NCBI GenBank assembly: GCA_039180525.1
Contig: JBCDDF010000009.1
Span: 1-64,000, forward strand
Source: Halovulum sp039180525
GTDB lineage: Bacteria; Pseudomonadota; Alphaproteobacteria; Rhodobacterales; Rhodobacteraceae
Direction of reading: 5' to 3'
Length of the DNA: 64,000 nt
In this document: positions 23,915 through 33,406 of the stretch, piece after piece
How positions within the stretch are numbered: position 1 is the stretch's first letter
Layout: every line of letters begins with the position of its first letter
Position numbers and translations under genes: made by a program
Notes under the pieces: generated by a model
The model's database searches: none
Seen by the model: only the letters and a program-made list of their open reading frames with translations
What the model was told of the DNA's origin: nothing

Positions 23915-24904
23915 TCACAACAGCTTAACCGTGTCTCGGTCGATATTTGCGATGCGAGGCCTGAAAATGTCGTTCAGCGCAGAAAGCTTATCTGCCAGCC
24001 AGGCATGCTGTCTTGGCCAATCGTCCTCGTTGGCCGGGTCAGCATCGTCTAGCCTCACAAAAACTCTGCTCTGCAGTCTGCCCGGTAGCTCATCCCACTG
24101 GAGCTCGAACGGTGCTTCACCCTGGATATCTTCTCTGTCCTGTTGAAGCAGCCAGAAGTAGCCCTTTCCTTCCGGCCCTCCAAGCGCCAGTTCGGCCCTG
24201 ATCCACTTCTCCTGGCTGTTGACGCTCGCATTCAACTCGCATCCCGTACGGCCGATCCCGAAGCCCGTCCATTGCTGAGGCGCCGCTTTGCGCGGCCGCA
24301 GGTTTGTCGGCTGATCGGTCATAAGTTCGCCAAGTGCAGTCCAATACCGGAGATAGGTTTGCCGAAGATCCGTCAGTCCGTCCGCAACCAATCGCGCAGC
24401 GGAATCAATCGCGCGGGCCCAGCCATTGGGCTGGACAACCACCTCAAATCGCGGTGCCGGCAAGCTTTCGCCAATGCGCCACAACTCGACTTTGACCGCA
24501 AAGAACCGGTGTGCATCACTGGTGATTCTGTTTAACCAGTCGATCGCGGAGCGATGTTCTTCCCGTATCTCCTCCGAGATTAGCAAGACAGTGTGTGCGT
24601 CCAGCCCGCTCGCGTAGGTGATCAGTTTTCCAAGATGATCGTGGTCCGAGCGACCGAATTGATTTTCGATCAGAACACGTTCGCCGGCCGGACTGTTTGT
24701 ATCGCGCGCAAGAATATCGGCGCGAAAGGCACCAACATTCGCCTCCACCGCTTCAAGTTCCAGCCCATCGCGGCCATAACCCATGGATTGCGAAAGCAGG
24801 GAAAGATTCTCGGGTTGCGCTAGCCAAGGGGTAAAATGGTCCGCCTCGCCCGGCCAGATCGAACGAATATCCGTGATCCTATCGAGTGTACCAAGCTCTT
24901 TCAC
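23915..24904 (-). CDS. DUF4268 protein with nuclease-like N-terminal domain
   Basis: 329 residues. Residues 50-140 carry the pattern VEANVGAFRADILARDT, then VLIENQFGRSDHDHLGKLI and TYASGLDA. An acidic residue, then an E-N-Q core, resembles PD-(D/E)xK nuclease folds. The C-terminal half matches DUF4268 (WIRAELALGGPEGKGYFWLL). DUF4268 proteins are linked by association with restriction/defence regions, but no function is proven. The gene has a GTG start with AGGGGAG overlapping the pyrB stop, and its own stop overlaps the pyrC-like start. Its base composition is clearly less GC-rich than its neighbours, a sign of transfer into the operon. Confidence 0.75.
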   Translation of the reverse strand: MKELGTLDRITDIRSIWPGEADHFTPWLAQPENLSLLSQSMGYGRDGLELEAVEANVGAFRADILARDTNSPAGERVLIENQFGRSDHDHLGKLITYASGLDAHTVLLISEEIREEHRSAIDWLNRITSDAHRFFAVKVELWRIGESLPAPRFEVVVQPNGWARAIDSAARLVADGLTDLRQTYLRYWTALGELMTDQPTNLRPRKAAPQQWTGFGIGRTGCELNASVNSQEKWIRAELALGGPEGKGYFWLLQQDREDIQGEAPFELQWDELPGRLQSRVFVRLDDADPANEDDWPRQHAWLADKLSALNDIFRPRIANIDRDTVKLL

Positions 24905-24913
24905 CGTTCTCCC

Positions 24914-25843
24914 CTAGTCTGGATTCGAGTTACCAGCCAACAACTCCATCGCCGCCATTCTGACCGCGACGCCCATCTCGACCTGCTCTTGGATGACGCT
25001 CACGTTGATGTCGTCGGCCAGCAGGCCGTCGATCTCTACCCCGCGGTTCATGGGCCCGGGATGCATGACGATGGCGTCGGGTTTGGCATGGGCGAGCTTA
25101 GCCGCGTCCAGGCCAAAGCGATGGTAATACTCCCGCTCTGAGGGGATGAACCCGCCATCCATGCGTTCGCGCTGCAGGCGCAGCATCATCACCACATCGG
25201 CATCCTTCAACCCCTCGGTCATGTCATCGGTGACCTCGGCGGCCATGTGGTCCACGCCGCCGGGCATCAGCGTGCGCGGGCCGACCAGGCGCACGCGGTT
25301 TTCCATCAGCCCCAGCAGGATCATGTTCGACCGCGCCACGCGGGAATGGGCGATGTCGCCGCAGATCGCGATGGTCAGCCGGTGCAGCCGGCCCTTGCGG
25401 CGGCGGATCGTCAGGGCATCGAGCAGCGCCTGCGTGGGGTGTTCGTGACGCCCGTCACCCGCGTTCAGCACCGCGCAGTTGACCTTTGAGGCCAGCAGGT
25501 TGACCGCGCCCGATTGCGGATGCCGCACCACCAGGATGTCGGGGTGCATGGCGTTCAGCGTCAACGCGGTGTCGATCAGCGTCTCGCCCTTCGACAGGCT
25601 GGAGGCCTGCATCGCCATCGACATCACGTCCGCGCCCAGCCGTTTGCCCGCCAGTTCGAAACTGGCCTGGGTGCGGGTGGAGTTCTCGAAGAACATGTTG
25701 ATCTGCGTCAGCCCGGCCAGCGGTTTCTCGGACGGTCCGCCCTGCCGGTTGATCTGGGCATAGTGTTCGGCGCGGTCGAGCAGCGTCTCGATGTCGGGCG
25801 GGCTGAGCCCCTCGATCCCCAGAAGGTGGCGGTGGCGGAACAT
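24914..25843 (-). CDS. pyrB: Aspartate carbamoyltransferase catalytic subunit
   Basis: Condenses carbamoyl phosphate with aspartate in pyrimidine synthesis. The 309-residue protein has the carbamoyl phosphate loop FFENSTRTQASFELAGKRLG, the HPTQALLDAL motif and the C-terminal MHPGPMNRGVEI. I began at MFRHRHLLGIEGL, which matches the family; an upstream in-frame ATG (25879) would add 12 residues. It is first in an operon with the DUF4268 gene (9 bp away) and the pyrC-like gene, and diverges from the uracil-DNA glycosylase. Confidence 0.95.
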   Translation of the reverse strand: MFRHRHLLGIEGLSPPDIETLLDRAEHYAQINRQGGPSEKPLAGLTQINMFFENSTRTQASFELAGKRLGADVMSMAMQASSLSKGETLIDTALTLNAMHPDILVVRHPQSGAVNLLASKVNCAVLNAGDGRHEHPTQALLDALTIRRRKGRLHRLTIAICGDIAHSRVARSNMILLGLMENRVRLVGPRTLMPGGVDHMAAEVTDDMTEGLKDADVVMMLRLQRERMDGGFIPSEREYYHRFGLDAAKLAHAKPDAIVMHPGPMNRGVEIDGLLADDINVSVIQEQVEMGVAVRMAAMELLAGNSNPD

Positions 25844-25963
25844 GGCGCGCGTTCTGGCATGGCGCGGCACCTGCGGCAAGACTGCCTCCGGCGGGGATAT
25901 TTTGGGATCGAAGAAGCGCGGGCGCAGATTGCCGGGGCGCGGCGCGGGTGGTTAGGTGAGGTC

Positions 25964-26731
25964 ATGGCGAATCCGGATGCGACCCCGACGCGCGACGATC
26001 TGATCGCGGCTCTGGCTTGGCAGTTGGAGTTGGGGGCGGATGAGGCGCTGGAGGAGGCGCCGGTGGACCGGCGGCTGTCCGCGGCGCCGGCTGAGGCGGT
26101 GGCGGCGCCTGTGCCCGCACCCGCGCAAACAGGATCGGGCAGCGCCGATCTGGCCGGCGCGGCGGCGGATCTGCCGGCGCTGCGCGCGGCCATGGCCGGC
26201 TTCGAGGGCTGTGCGCTGAAGAAGGGTGCGCGCAATCTGGTCTTTGCCGATGGCCGGCCCGGCGCGCATGTGATGATCGTGGGCGAGGCGCCGGGGCGCG
26301 AGGAGGATGCGCAAGGCAAGCCCTTTGTCGGGCGGTCGGGCCAGCTTTTGGACCGGATGTTCGCCGCCATCGGGCTGGCGCGCGGGGCGGAGGCGCCGAA
26401 GGCGGCGCTTTACATCACCAACACCCTGCCCTGGCGGCCACCGCAGAACCGCGACCCGTCAACCGAGGAAATCGCGATCATGATGCCGTTTCTGGAACGC
26501 CATATCGCGCTCGCCGCGCCCCGCGTTCTGGTCACCATGGGCAATGCGGCGACCAAGACGCTGCTGCGCACCTCCACCGGGATCACACGGCTGCGCGGCA
26601 CATGGGCGGAGGCGCAGGGCCTGCCGGTTCTGCCCATGTTCCACCCCGCCGCGCTGTTGCGCGACCCGTTGAAAAAGCGCGCCGCCTGGGCCGATCTGTT
26701 GACGCTCAAGGCACGGCTGGAGGCGCCGTGA
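25964..26731 (+). CDS. Uracil-DNA glycosylase, family-4-like, lacking Fe-S cysteines
   Basis: Removes uracil from DNA. The 255-residue protein has the family 4 motif GEAPGREEDAQGKPFVG near residue 106, the TLPWRPPQNRDPSTEEI segment and the C-terminal MFHPAALLRDP. Classical family 4 enzymes hold a 4Fe-4S cluster with four cysteines; here only one Cys remains (in FEGCALKKG), and the positions expected in the NR-P region are Trp and Met. The first 70 residues are Ala/Pro-rich and variable. Its stop overlaps the GTG of the metallophosphoesterase gene. Confidence 0.88.
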   Translation: MANPDATPTRDDLIAALAWQLELGADEALEEAPVDRRLSAAPAEAVAAPVPAPAQTGSGSADLAGAAADLPALRAAMAGFEGCALKKGARNLVFADGRPGAHVMIVGEAPGREEDAQGKPFVGRSGQLLDRMFAAIGLARGAEAPKAALYITNTLPWRPPQNRDPSTEEIAIMMPFLERHIALAAPRVLVTMGNAATKTLLRTSTGITRLRGTWAEAQGLPVLPMFHPAALLRDPLKKRAAWADLLTLKARLEAP

Positions 26732-27323
26732 CCCGGGTTCTGGCATTTTCCGATCTGCACCACAGCCGGACCAAGGCTGAGGATCTGGTCGCCGCGGCGG
26801 CGGAGGCCGATCTGGTCATCGGGGCCGGCGATTTCTGCAATATGCGCAGCGATCTGCCCGGCGCGATGACGCTGCTTGCGGGCATCAGGGCGCCGATGGT
26901 GCTGGTGCCCGGCAATGCCGAGAGTGCCGAGGAGTTGTCCGACGCGGCGCCGGCCGGGGCCACGGTTCTGCATGGTGGAACGGCGGAACAAGCCGGGCTG
27001 AAGCTGGCCGGGCTGGGCTATGCCGTGCCGCGCACGCCCTTCGGCGACTGGTCCTGCGATCTGGACGAGGCGGAGGCCGCGGCGCTGCTGACGGGCGTAG
27101 ACGCGGCTGATGTGCTGATATCCCATTCGCCGCCCAAAGGCGTGGGCGACCGGACCTCGGCGGGACAATCGGTCGGGTCGACGGCCGTGCGCGACTGGAT
27201 CGAACGGGTGCAACCGCGGCTGGCGGTGTGCGGCCATGTGCATGACAGTTGGGGCGTGCGCGGGCGGATCGGGGCGACGGAGGTGGTCAATCTGGGCCCG
27301 ACCCCGAATTGGTTCGATCTGTG

Positions 27324-27324
<1 letters not shown>
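26728..27324 (+). CDS. Metallophosphoesterase family protein
   Basis: 198 residues with the calcineurin-like phosphoesterase motifs in order: FSDLHHSR (D-x-H), GAGDFCN (GD), VPGNAES (GN in place of GNH[DE]), SHSPPKG and CGHVHDSWG (GHxH). These bind two metals and hydrolyse phosphoester bonds; the substrate is unknown. The GTG start overlaps the glycosylase stop, and its stop overlaps the moaB start, so it is the middle of a tightly packed operon. Confidence 0.88.
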
Positions 27325-27862
<538 letters not shown>

Positions 27863-27866
<4 letters not shown>

Positions 27867-28312
27867 GCGGGTTTCGCGCCTTCGGCGACACGCGGGACGT
27901 GGGCCCCCGGCGCGGGGCACTGTCGCTGATCGCGGACGGGCGGGGCCGACTGTTGCTGCAGTTGCGCGATGCCGACCCGACCGTGACGCATCCGGGCCTG
28001 TGGGGGCTCTTCGGCGGTGGCGTCGAACCGGGCGAAAGTCTGAAGGCGGCCGCGATCCGCGAATTGGACGAAGAACTGGGCATCGCCCCTGCGCCGACCG
28101 CTTTGCAGCCTTTCGGCTGGGTCGCCTCGGACAGCGCCCGCAAGGCGGCGCTTTACGTCTTTGCGGCGCACTGGAACCTGGCGCCCGCACAGATACGGCT
28201 GGGCGAAGGCGCGGGCTTTGGCTTCTTCACGCCCGATCAAGCCCGCACGCTGCCCTTCGTAGCGGTCTTGAAACCCGTCCTGGACGCCTACATCGCCGAA
28301 CACCTAACTTAG
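27863..28312 (+). CDS. NUDIX hydrolase
   Basis: 149 residues with a complete Nudix box: the stretch GGVEPGESLKAAAIRELDEE continuing LGI satisfies G-x5-E-x7-R-E-U-x-E-E-x-G-U. These enzymes hydrolyse nucleoside diphosphates linked to another group; the substrate here is unknown. The GTG start overlaps the moaB stop. It ends the glycosylase-phosphoesterase-moaB-Nudix operon, 65 bp before the RND adaptor gene. Confidence 0.92.
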
Positions 28313-28377
28313 CGACGGAGCCGAGCGACCCGTGCGTATGATATGAACGCCCCGGCAGCCGAGACCGAAGGATCCGC

Positions 28378-30006
28378 ATGCGCTTTCTGACCCGTTCCCT
28401 GCTGGGTGTCTTCCTTGCGGCGCTGTCGCTTGGGCTGCTGGCGATGGCCGTGTCCAATGTCTATCGCGGGCTGGAGGCACGCCAGGCGGACCAAAGCCGT
28501 GGCCGGCCGGCACAGGAGCGTTTGTTCCCGGTGAATGTCGATACGCTGGCGCTGGCGCCGGCGACGCCGGTCATCACGGCCTTTGGTGAGGCGTCCAGCC
28601 GCCGCACCCTGGAAATCCGCACCGCCGCCCCGGGCCGCATCGTAGAGCTGGCCGAGGCGTTTCGCGATGGCGGCCGGGTGGCGGCGGGCGATGTGCTGGT
28701 TCGGATCGACCCCGCGGATGCAGGCTCCGCCTTGGATCTGGCGCGGGCCGAACTGGCGGAGGCGCGGGCGCAGCGGGTGGAGGCGGAAACCACGCTGGAA
28801 CTGGCGCGCATCGACCTGCAGGGCGCCGAACAGACGCGCACGTTGCGCATGAGCGCAATGGTGCGCCAGCAGGATCTGCGCGCCCGCGGCGCCGGCACCC
28901 GTGCGGCGGAAGAGGACGCGGAGATTTCGCTGTCGAGCGCCGATCAGGCCGTGGTCTCGCGCCGTCAGGCGCTGGCGCAGGCCGAGGCGCAGCTCGAACG
29001 CACCGCCATCACCGTGGAGCGGCGCGAGATTGCGGTGCGCGAGGCCGAACGCACATTGGCCGACACCACGGTCACCGCGCCGTTCGGCGGGCTTCTGACC
29101 GCTGCGGATGCCAGTGCCGGCGCGATTATGGCCAGCAACGAACGCATCGGCACGCTGATCGACCCGGCGGCGCTGGAGGTGGCGTTCCGGGTCACCAACG
29201 CGCAGTTCACCCGGCTTTTGGACGCCGAGGGCCGGCTGACCCTGCAGGAGGTCCGCGTGGCCTTGCCGCTGGCGGAGTTTCCCATCGTCGCGACCGGCCG
29301 GCTGGACCGGGCCGGCGCCGAAGTCGGCGACGGGCAGACCGGGCGGTTACTATACGCCGCGCTCGACCCCGGCAGCGCCACCGCGCTGCGGCCCGGGGAT
29401 TTCCTGACCGTGGAAATCGCCGAACCGGAACTGGCCGATGTGGCCGTGATCCCGGCGGTCGCGGCCGATCCCAGCGGAGAGATCCTGCTCTTGGCCGAGG
29501 ACGACCGGCTGGAGGCACATCCGGCGCGCATCCTGCGGCGGCAGGGCGATGACCTGATCGTCGCCGATGTCCCAGCGGGCCGCGAATATGTCCGCGAACG
29601 GGTGCCGCAACTGGGCGCGGGCGTCAAAGTCCGCCCGATCCGCCCGGATGCTGAGATGGCCGCGCCGGAATTGGTGGCCCTGACCGACGCGGAACGCGCC
29701 CGCCTGGTCGCCGCGGTGGAGGCCAACACCCAGATACCGGCGGAGGCGCGGGCGCGGGTTCTGGACCGTCTGGCCCAGGATCGGGTGCCGAAATCGCTGA
29801 TCGACCGGCTGGCGCCGCAAGCACCGCGCGAAACCGCGGAGACCACGCTGGTTCTGGAGCCCGAACGCCGGGCGCGGCTGATCGCCTTTGTCGAGGGCAA
29901 CGCCCGCATGTCGGCGGAGGTCAAGGAACGGCTGCTGGGGCAGTTGAACGGCGAGACCGTGCCGGTTGCGGTCGTGGAACGGCTGGAAGGCCGGATGGGG
30001 GGCTAA
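28378..30006 (+). CDS. RND efflux periplasmic adaptor with C-terminal repeats
   Basis: 542 residues, longer than the usual 350-400. An N-terminal anchor (LLGVFLAALSLGLLAMAVSN) is followed by a membrane-fusion core: lipoyl halves around APGRIVELAEAFRDGGRVAA and FGGLLTAADASAGAIM flank a long coiled-coil hairpin (residues 120-230). The last 110 residues hold two copies of a helical unit with the pattern RARLxAxVExN then AExxxRxLxxL. This extension is not part of standard adaptors. The protein would bridge the pump encoded next to an outer-membrane channel, which is not encoded here. Confidence 0.85.
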   Translation: MRFLTRSLLGVFLAALSLGLLAMAVSNVYRGLEARQADQSRGRPAQERLFPVNVDTLALAPATPVITAFGEASSRRTLEIRTAAPGRIVELAEAFRDGGRVAAGDVLVRIDPADAGSALDLARAELAEARAQRVEAETTLELARIDLQGAEQTRTLRMSAMVRQQDLRARGAGTRAAEEDAEISLSSADQAVVSRRQALAQAEAQLERTAITVERREIAVREAERTLADTTVTAPFGGLLTAADASAGAIMASNERIGTLIDPAALEVAFRVTNAQFTRLLDAEGRLTLQEVRVALPLAEFPIVATGRLDRAGAEVGDGQTGRLLYAALDPGSATALRPGDFLTVEIAEPELADVAVIPAVAADPSGEILLLAEDDRLEAHPARILRRQGDDLIVADVPAGREYVRERVPQLGAGVKVRPIRPDAEMAAPELVALTDAERARLVAAVEANTQIPAEARARVLDRLAQDRVPKSLIDRLAPQAPRETAETTLVLEPERRARLIAFVEGNARMSAEVKERLLGQLNGETVPVAVVERLEGRMGG

Positions 30007-30010
30007 GGTG

Positions 30011-33000
30011 ATGGGGCGCGGTGCCGGCGACATCCTGAGCTATTTCACGCGCCACCGCACCGCGGCCAACCTGATCCTGGTCATTATGGTGGCGCTGGGC
30101 ACTGCCGCGATCACGCAGTTGCGGTCGCAGTTCTTCCCCGATGTCGTCATCAACACCGTGCGCGTCGACGTCTCCTGGGAAGGGGCGGGACCCGAGGACG
30201 TGGATGGCGGCATCGTCGCGGTGATGGAACCCGCGCTGCGCGCCGTCGAGGGGATCGAGGGCACCCGGTCCGTCGCCTATGAGGGCACGGCCCGGATCAC
30301 GCTCGATTTCGAACCGGGCTGGGACATGGGCCGCGCGGTCGACGAGATCTCGGCCGCCGTCGATGCGGTGACCAATCTGCCCGAGGGGGCGGAGGACCCG
30401 GAGATCGTGCGCGGCGCCTGGCGCGATCGGGTGACCGATGTGGTGATCTCCGGCCCGGTCTCGCCCGATCAGTTGGGTCGCTATGCCGACGAATTCGTCG
30501 CGCGCCTGTTCCGTGAGGGCATCACCCGCACCACGATCCGCGGCATCGAGGCGCCGGTGATCGAGGTCACGACGCCCGAGGCGGCGCTGATCCGCAACGA
30601 CGTGACCTTGAGCGAGATCGCCGATGCCATCGCGGCCGAGGCGGAGGCCAACCCGGCCGGCGACGTGGCCGGCGGCACCGCGCGCGTGCGCACCGGCGTC
30701 GAAAAACGCTCGGCGGAAGATATCGCGCGCATCGTCGTGCGCTCGAACCCCGACGGCTCGAAGCTGTACGTCGCCGATGTCGCTCAGGTCACCGTCTCGG
30801 GCGCCGATAGCGGGCGGGCCTATTTCAAGGGCGGCGACCCCGCGGTATCGATCCGTGTCGATCGTGCGGATCGGGGCGATGCCATCGACATGCAGCAATT
30901 GGTGGAGGAGGCAGCGGCGGAATTGAACCCGCTGCTGCCCGCAGGCGTGGAGATCGAGTTGATCCGAACGCGGGCCGAGGCGATCACGGCGCGGCTCGAC
31001 ATCCTGTTCGACAACGGACTGCTGGGTCTGGCGTTGGTGGTCGGCCTGTTGTTCCTGTTCCTTTCCGCGCGAACCGCCTTTTGGGTCGCGGCCGGCATCC
31101 CGGCGGCAATGTTCGGCGCGCTGGCGCTGATGTATGCGGCCGGGCTGACGATCAACATGATTTCGCTTTTCACGCTGATCATCTGCCTAGGCATCGTCGT
31201 CGACGACGCCATTGTCGTCGGCGAACACGCCGACTTTCGCCGCAACCAGTTGGGCGAAAGCCCGGTCGAGGCGGCGGAAAACGCGGCCCGGCGCATGGCT
31301 TTGCCGGTGTTTTCTGCCACGGTGACCACGGTGATCGCGTTTTTCGCGCTGACCGCGGTGGGCGGGCGGTTCGGCAGCCTGATCGGCGACATCCCCTTTA
31401 CCGTTGTCGTGGTCTTGATCGCCTCTTTGGTCGAATGCTTCCTGATCCTGCCCAACCACATGTATCACGCGCTGGCCGCGCAGACCCAGCAGCGCTGGTA
31501 CGATTGGCCGAGCCGGGTGGTCAATCTGGGCTTTGGCTGGGTGCGCGATCGGCTGTTCCGCCCCGCCATGGGCTGGGTGATCCGGCTGCGCTATCCGGTG
31601 CTGGCGGGCGCGGTGCTGATCCTTTCGCTGAGCCTGGCCGGTTTCCTGCGCGGCGACGTCACCTGGCGGTTCTTCAACGCGCCCGAACAGGGATCGATTT
31701 CCGGCAATATCGCCATGCTGCCCGGCGCGCAGCGGTCCGACACGATGGAGATGGTGCGCGAGTTGCAGCGCGCGGTGGAGGCCACCGCGGCCCGCTATGA
31801 GGAAGAGCATGGGCTCAACCCGGTTACCTTTGCCCTGGCCGAGATCGGCGGCACCACCGGCCGCGGTCTGTCGGGGCAGGAGACCAAGGAGCCGGACCAG
31901 TTGGGTTCGATCGCGGTCGAACTCATCGATGCCGATCTGCGACCCTATTCCTCCTTCGCCTTCGTCGCCGCCCTCCAGGACGAGGTCCGCCGCCACCCGA
32001 TGCTGGAGACGATGAGCTTTCGCGGCTGGCGCTCCGGCCCCGGCGGCGATGCGCTGCATGTGCGGCTTTTCGGGGCGGAGGCGACCACGCTGAAAGCCGC
32101 CGCCGAAGATCTGAAGACCGCCCTTGCCCCGTTTCCCGAGGTGAGCGCGGTCGAGGACAACCTGCCCTTCGACAAGACCGAATTGGTTCTGGACCTGACC
32201 CCGCTGGGCACGGCGCTGGGCTTCACCATCGACGATGTCGGCCGCGAATTGCGCCAGCGCCTGGGCGGGATCGAGGCGGCGGAGTTTCCCATCGGCAGCC
32301 GCACCGGCACGGTGGAGGTCGCCCTGCCCGAGGCCGAGTTGACCGCCGATTTCCTGGATCGCACCCGCCTGCGCGCGCCCGAGGGCGCCTATGTGCAGCT
32401 GTCCGATATCGTCACGGTCGACAATCAACTGGGTTTTTCGACCGCGCGCCGTGAAAACGGGCTGCGCGTGGTGGAGGTCACCGGCGACATCTCCGAGGAC
32501 GATCCCGAACAGGCGCAGGCCATCGTGACGGCGCTGCGCACCGACATCCTGCCCGTGATCGCCGCGACCCACGGCATAGGCTTTGAACTCGCGGGGCTGG
32601 CAGAGCAGGAACGCGCCTTTCTCAGCGATGCGCTGCTGGGTTTCGCGCTGTGCCTGCTGGGGATCTATCTGACGCTCGCCTGGATCTTTGCCAGTTGGAC
32701 CCGGCCCATGGTGATCATGGCGATCATACCGTTCGGGCTGACCGGGGTGATCTATGGCCATGCCGTATGGGACGTGCCGCTTTCGATGTTCTCGGTGGTT
32801 GGGCTGTTGGGCATGACGGGGATCATCATCAACGATTCCATTGTCTTGATCACCACCATCGACGAATACGCCGAACGCCGCGGGCTGATCCCGGCGATCG
32901 TGGACGCCGCGACCGACCGGCTGCGGCCGATCCTCTTGACCACGCTGACAACGGTGCTGGGGCTGGCGCCACTGTTGTTCGAGACCTCGCAGGCCGCGCA

Positions 33001-33406
33001 GTTCCTGCGCCCCACGGTGATAACCCTTTGCTATGGCCTTGGCTTTGGCATGTTTCTGGTGTTGCTGATCGTGCCGGCGCTGGTCGCCTTGCAACTGGAT
33101 GTCGGCCGCATCATGCGCTCGACCCGGCGTCTGTCGCGCGGGCGCCAGGCCATCGCCGCGCGCGTCGCGTTGGGCGCGGCGGCGCTGGGCAGCCTGGGCG
33201 TGCTGGCCGCGACCGCCGGCGTCTGGATCCTACGCAGGGAGATCTCGGCCCCTGTCGCGGCATTGCAGGCGGCGCTGCCGGCCCTGCCCGACCAGGTCGC
33301 GGTCCTGGTGGCGATGGTCGCGGGGCTGGTGGCGGTGTTTGCGGCCGTGCTGGTGGCAGCCGCACTGGCGATGCCGCGACGGCGGTCAGGCGGGGCAGCC
33401 CTCTAA
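30011..33406 (+). CDS. RND efflux transporter permease (pump 1)
   Basis: 1131 residues of the AcrB/HAE type. N-terminal TM1 (ANLILVIMVALGTAAI) is followed by periplasmic loops and two sets of TM helices. In TM4 the proton-relay pair is intact (IVVDDAIVVGEH). The later half has FASWTRPMVIMAIIPFGLTG and GIIINDSIVLI. After TM12 there are about 85 extra residues with two more hydrophobic helices (VALGAAALGSLGVLAATAGV and VAVLVAMVAGLVAVFAAVLV). It probably exports drugs or lipophilic compounds by proton antiport. It starts 4 bp after the adaptor, and its end overlaps the convergent DsbD-domain gene by 21 bp. Confidence 0.92.
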   Translation: MGRGAGDILSYFTRHRTAANLILVIMVALGTAAITQLRSQFFPDVVINTVRVDVSWEGAGPEDVDGGIVAVMEPALRAVEGIEGTRSVAYEGTARITLDFEPGWDMGRAVDEISAAVDAVTNLPEGAEDPEIVRGAWRDRVTDVVISGPVSPDQLGRYADEFVARLFREGITRTTIRGIEAPVIEVTTPEAALIRNDVTLSEIADAIAAEAEANPAGDVAGGTARVRTGVEKRSAEDIARIVVRSNPDGSKLYVADVAQVTVSGADSGRAYFKGGDPAVSIRVDRADRGDAIDMQQLVEEAAAELNPLLPAGVEIELIRTRAEAITARLDILFDNGLLGLALVVGLLFLFLSARTAFWVAAGIPAAMFGALALMYAAGLTINMISLFTLIICLGIVVDDAIVVGEHADFRRNQLGESPVEAAENAARRMALPVFSATVTTVIAFFALTAVGGRFGSLIGDIPFTVVVVLIASLVECFLILPNHMYHALAAQTQQRWYDWPSRVVNLGFGWVRDRLFRPAMGWVIRLRYPVLAGAVLILSLSLAGFLRGDVTWRFFNAPEQGSISGNIAMLPGAQRSDTMEMVRELQRAVEATAARYEEEHGLNPVTFALAEIGGTTGRGLSGQETKEPDQLGSIAVELIDADLRPYSSFAFVAALQDEVRRHPMLETMSFRGWRSGPGGDALHVRLFGAEATTLKAAAEDLKTALAPFPEVSAVEDNLPFDKTELVLDLTPLGTALGFTIDDVGRELRQRLGGIEAAEFPIGSRTGTVEVALPEAELTADFLDRTRLRAPEGAYVQLSDIVTVDNQLGFSTARRENGLRVVEVTGDISEDDPEQAQAIVTALRTDILPVIAATHGIGFELAGLAEQERAFLSDALLGFALCLLGIYLTLAWIFASWTRPMVIMAIIPFGLTGVIYGHAVWDVPLSMFSVVGLLGMTGIIINDSIVLITTIDEYAERRGLIPAIVDAATDRLRPILLTTLTTVLGLAPLLFETSQAAQFLRPTVITLCYGLGFGMFLVLLIVPALVALQLDVGRIMRSTRRLSRGRQAIAARVALGAAALGSLGVLAATAGVWILRREISAPVAALQAALPALPDQVAVLVAMVAGLVAVFAAVLVAAALAMPRRRSGGAAL

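Noticed and set aside
31187..33094. 635-residue minus-strand frame inside RND pump 1
   Set aside because: Antisense of a clear RND gene; Gln/His/Arg-rich low-complexity translation with no motif.
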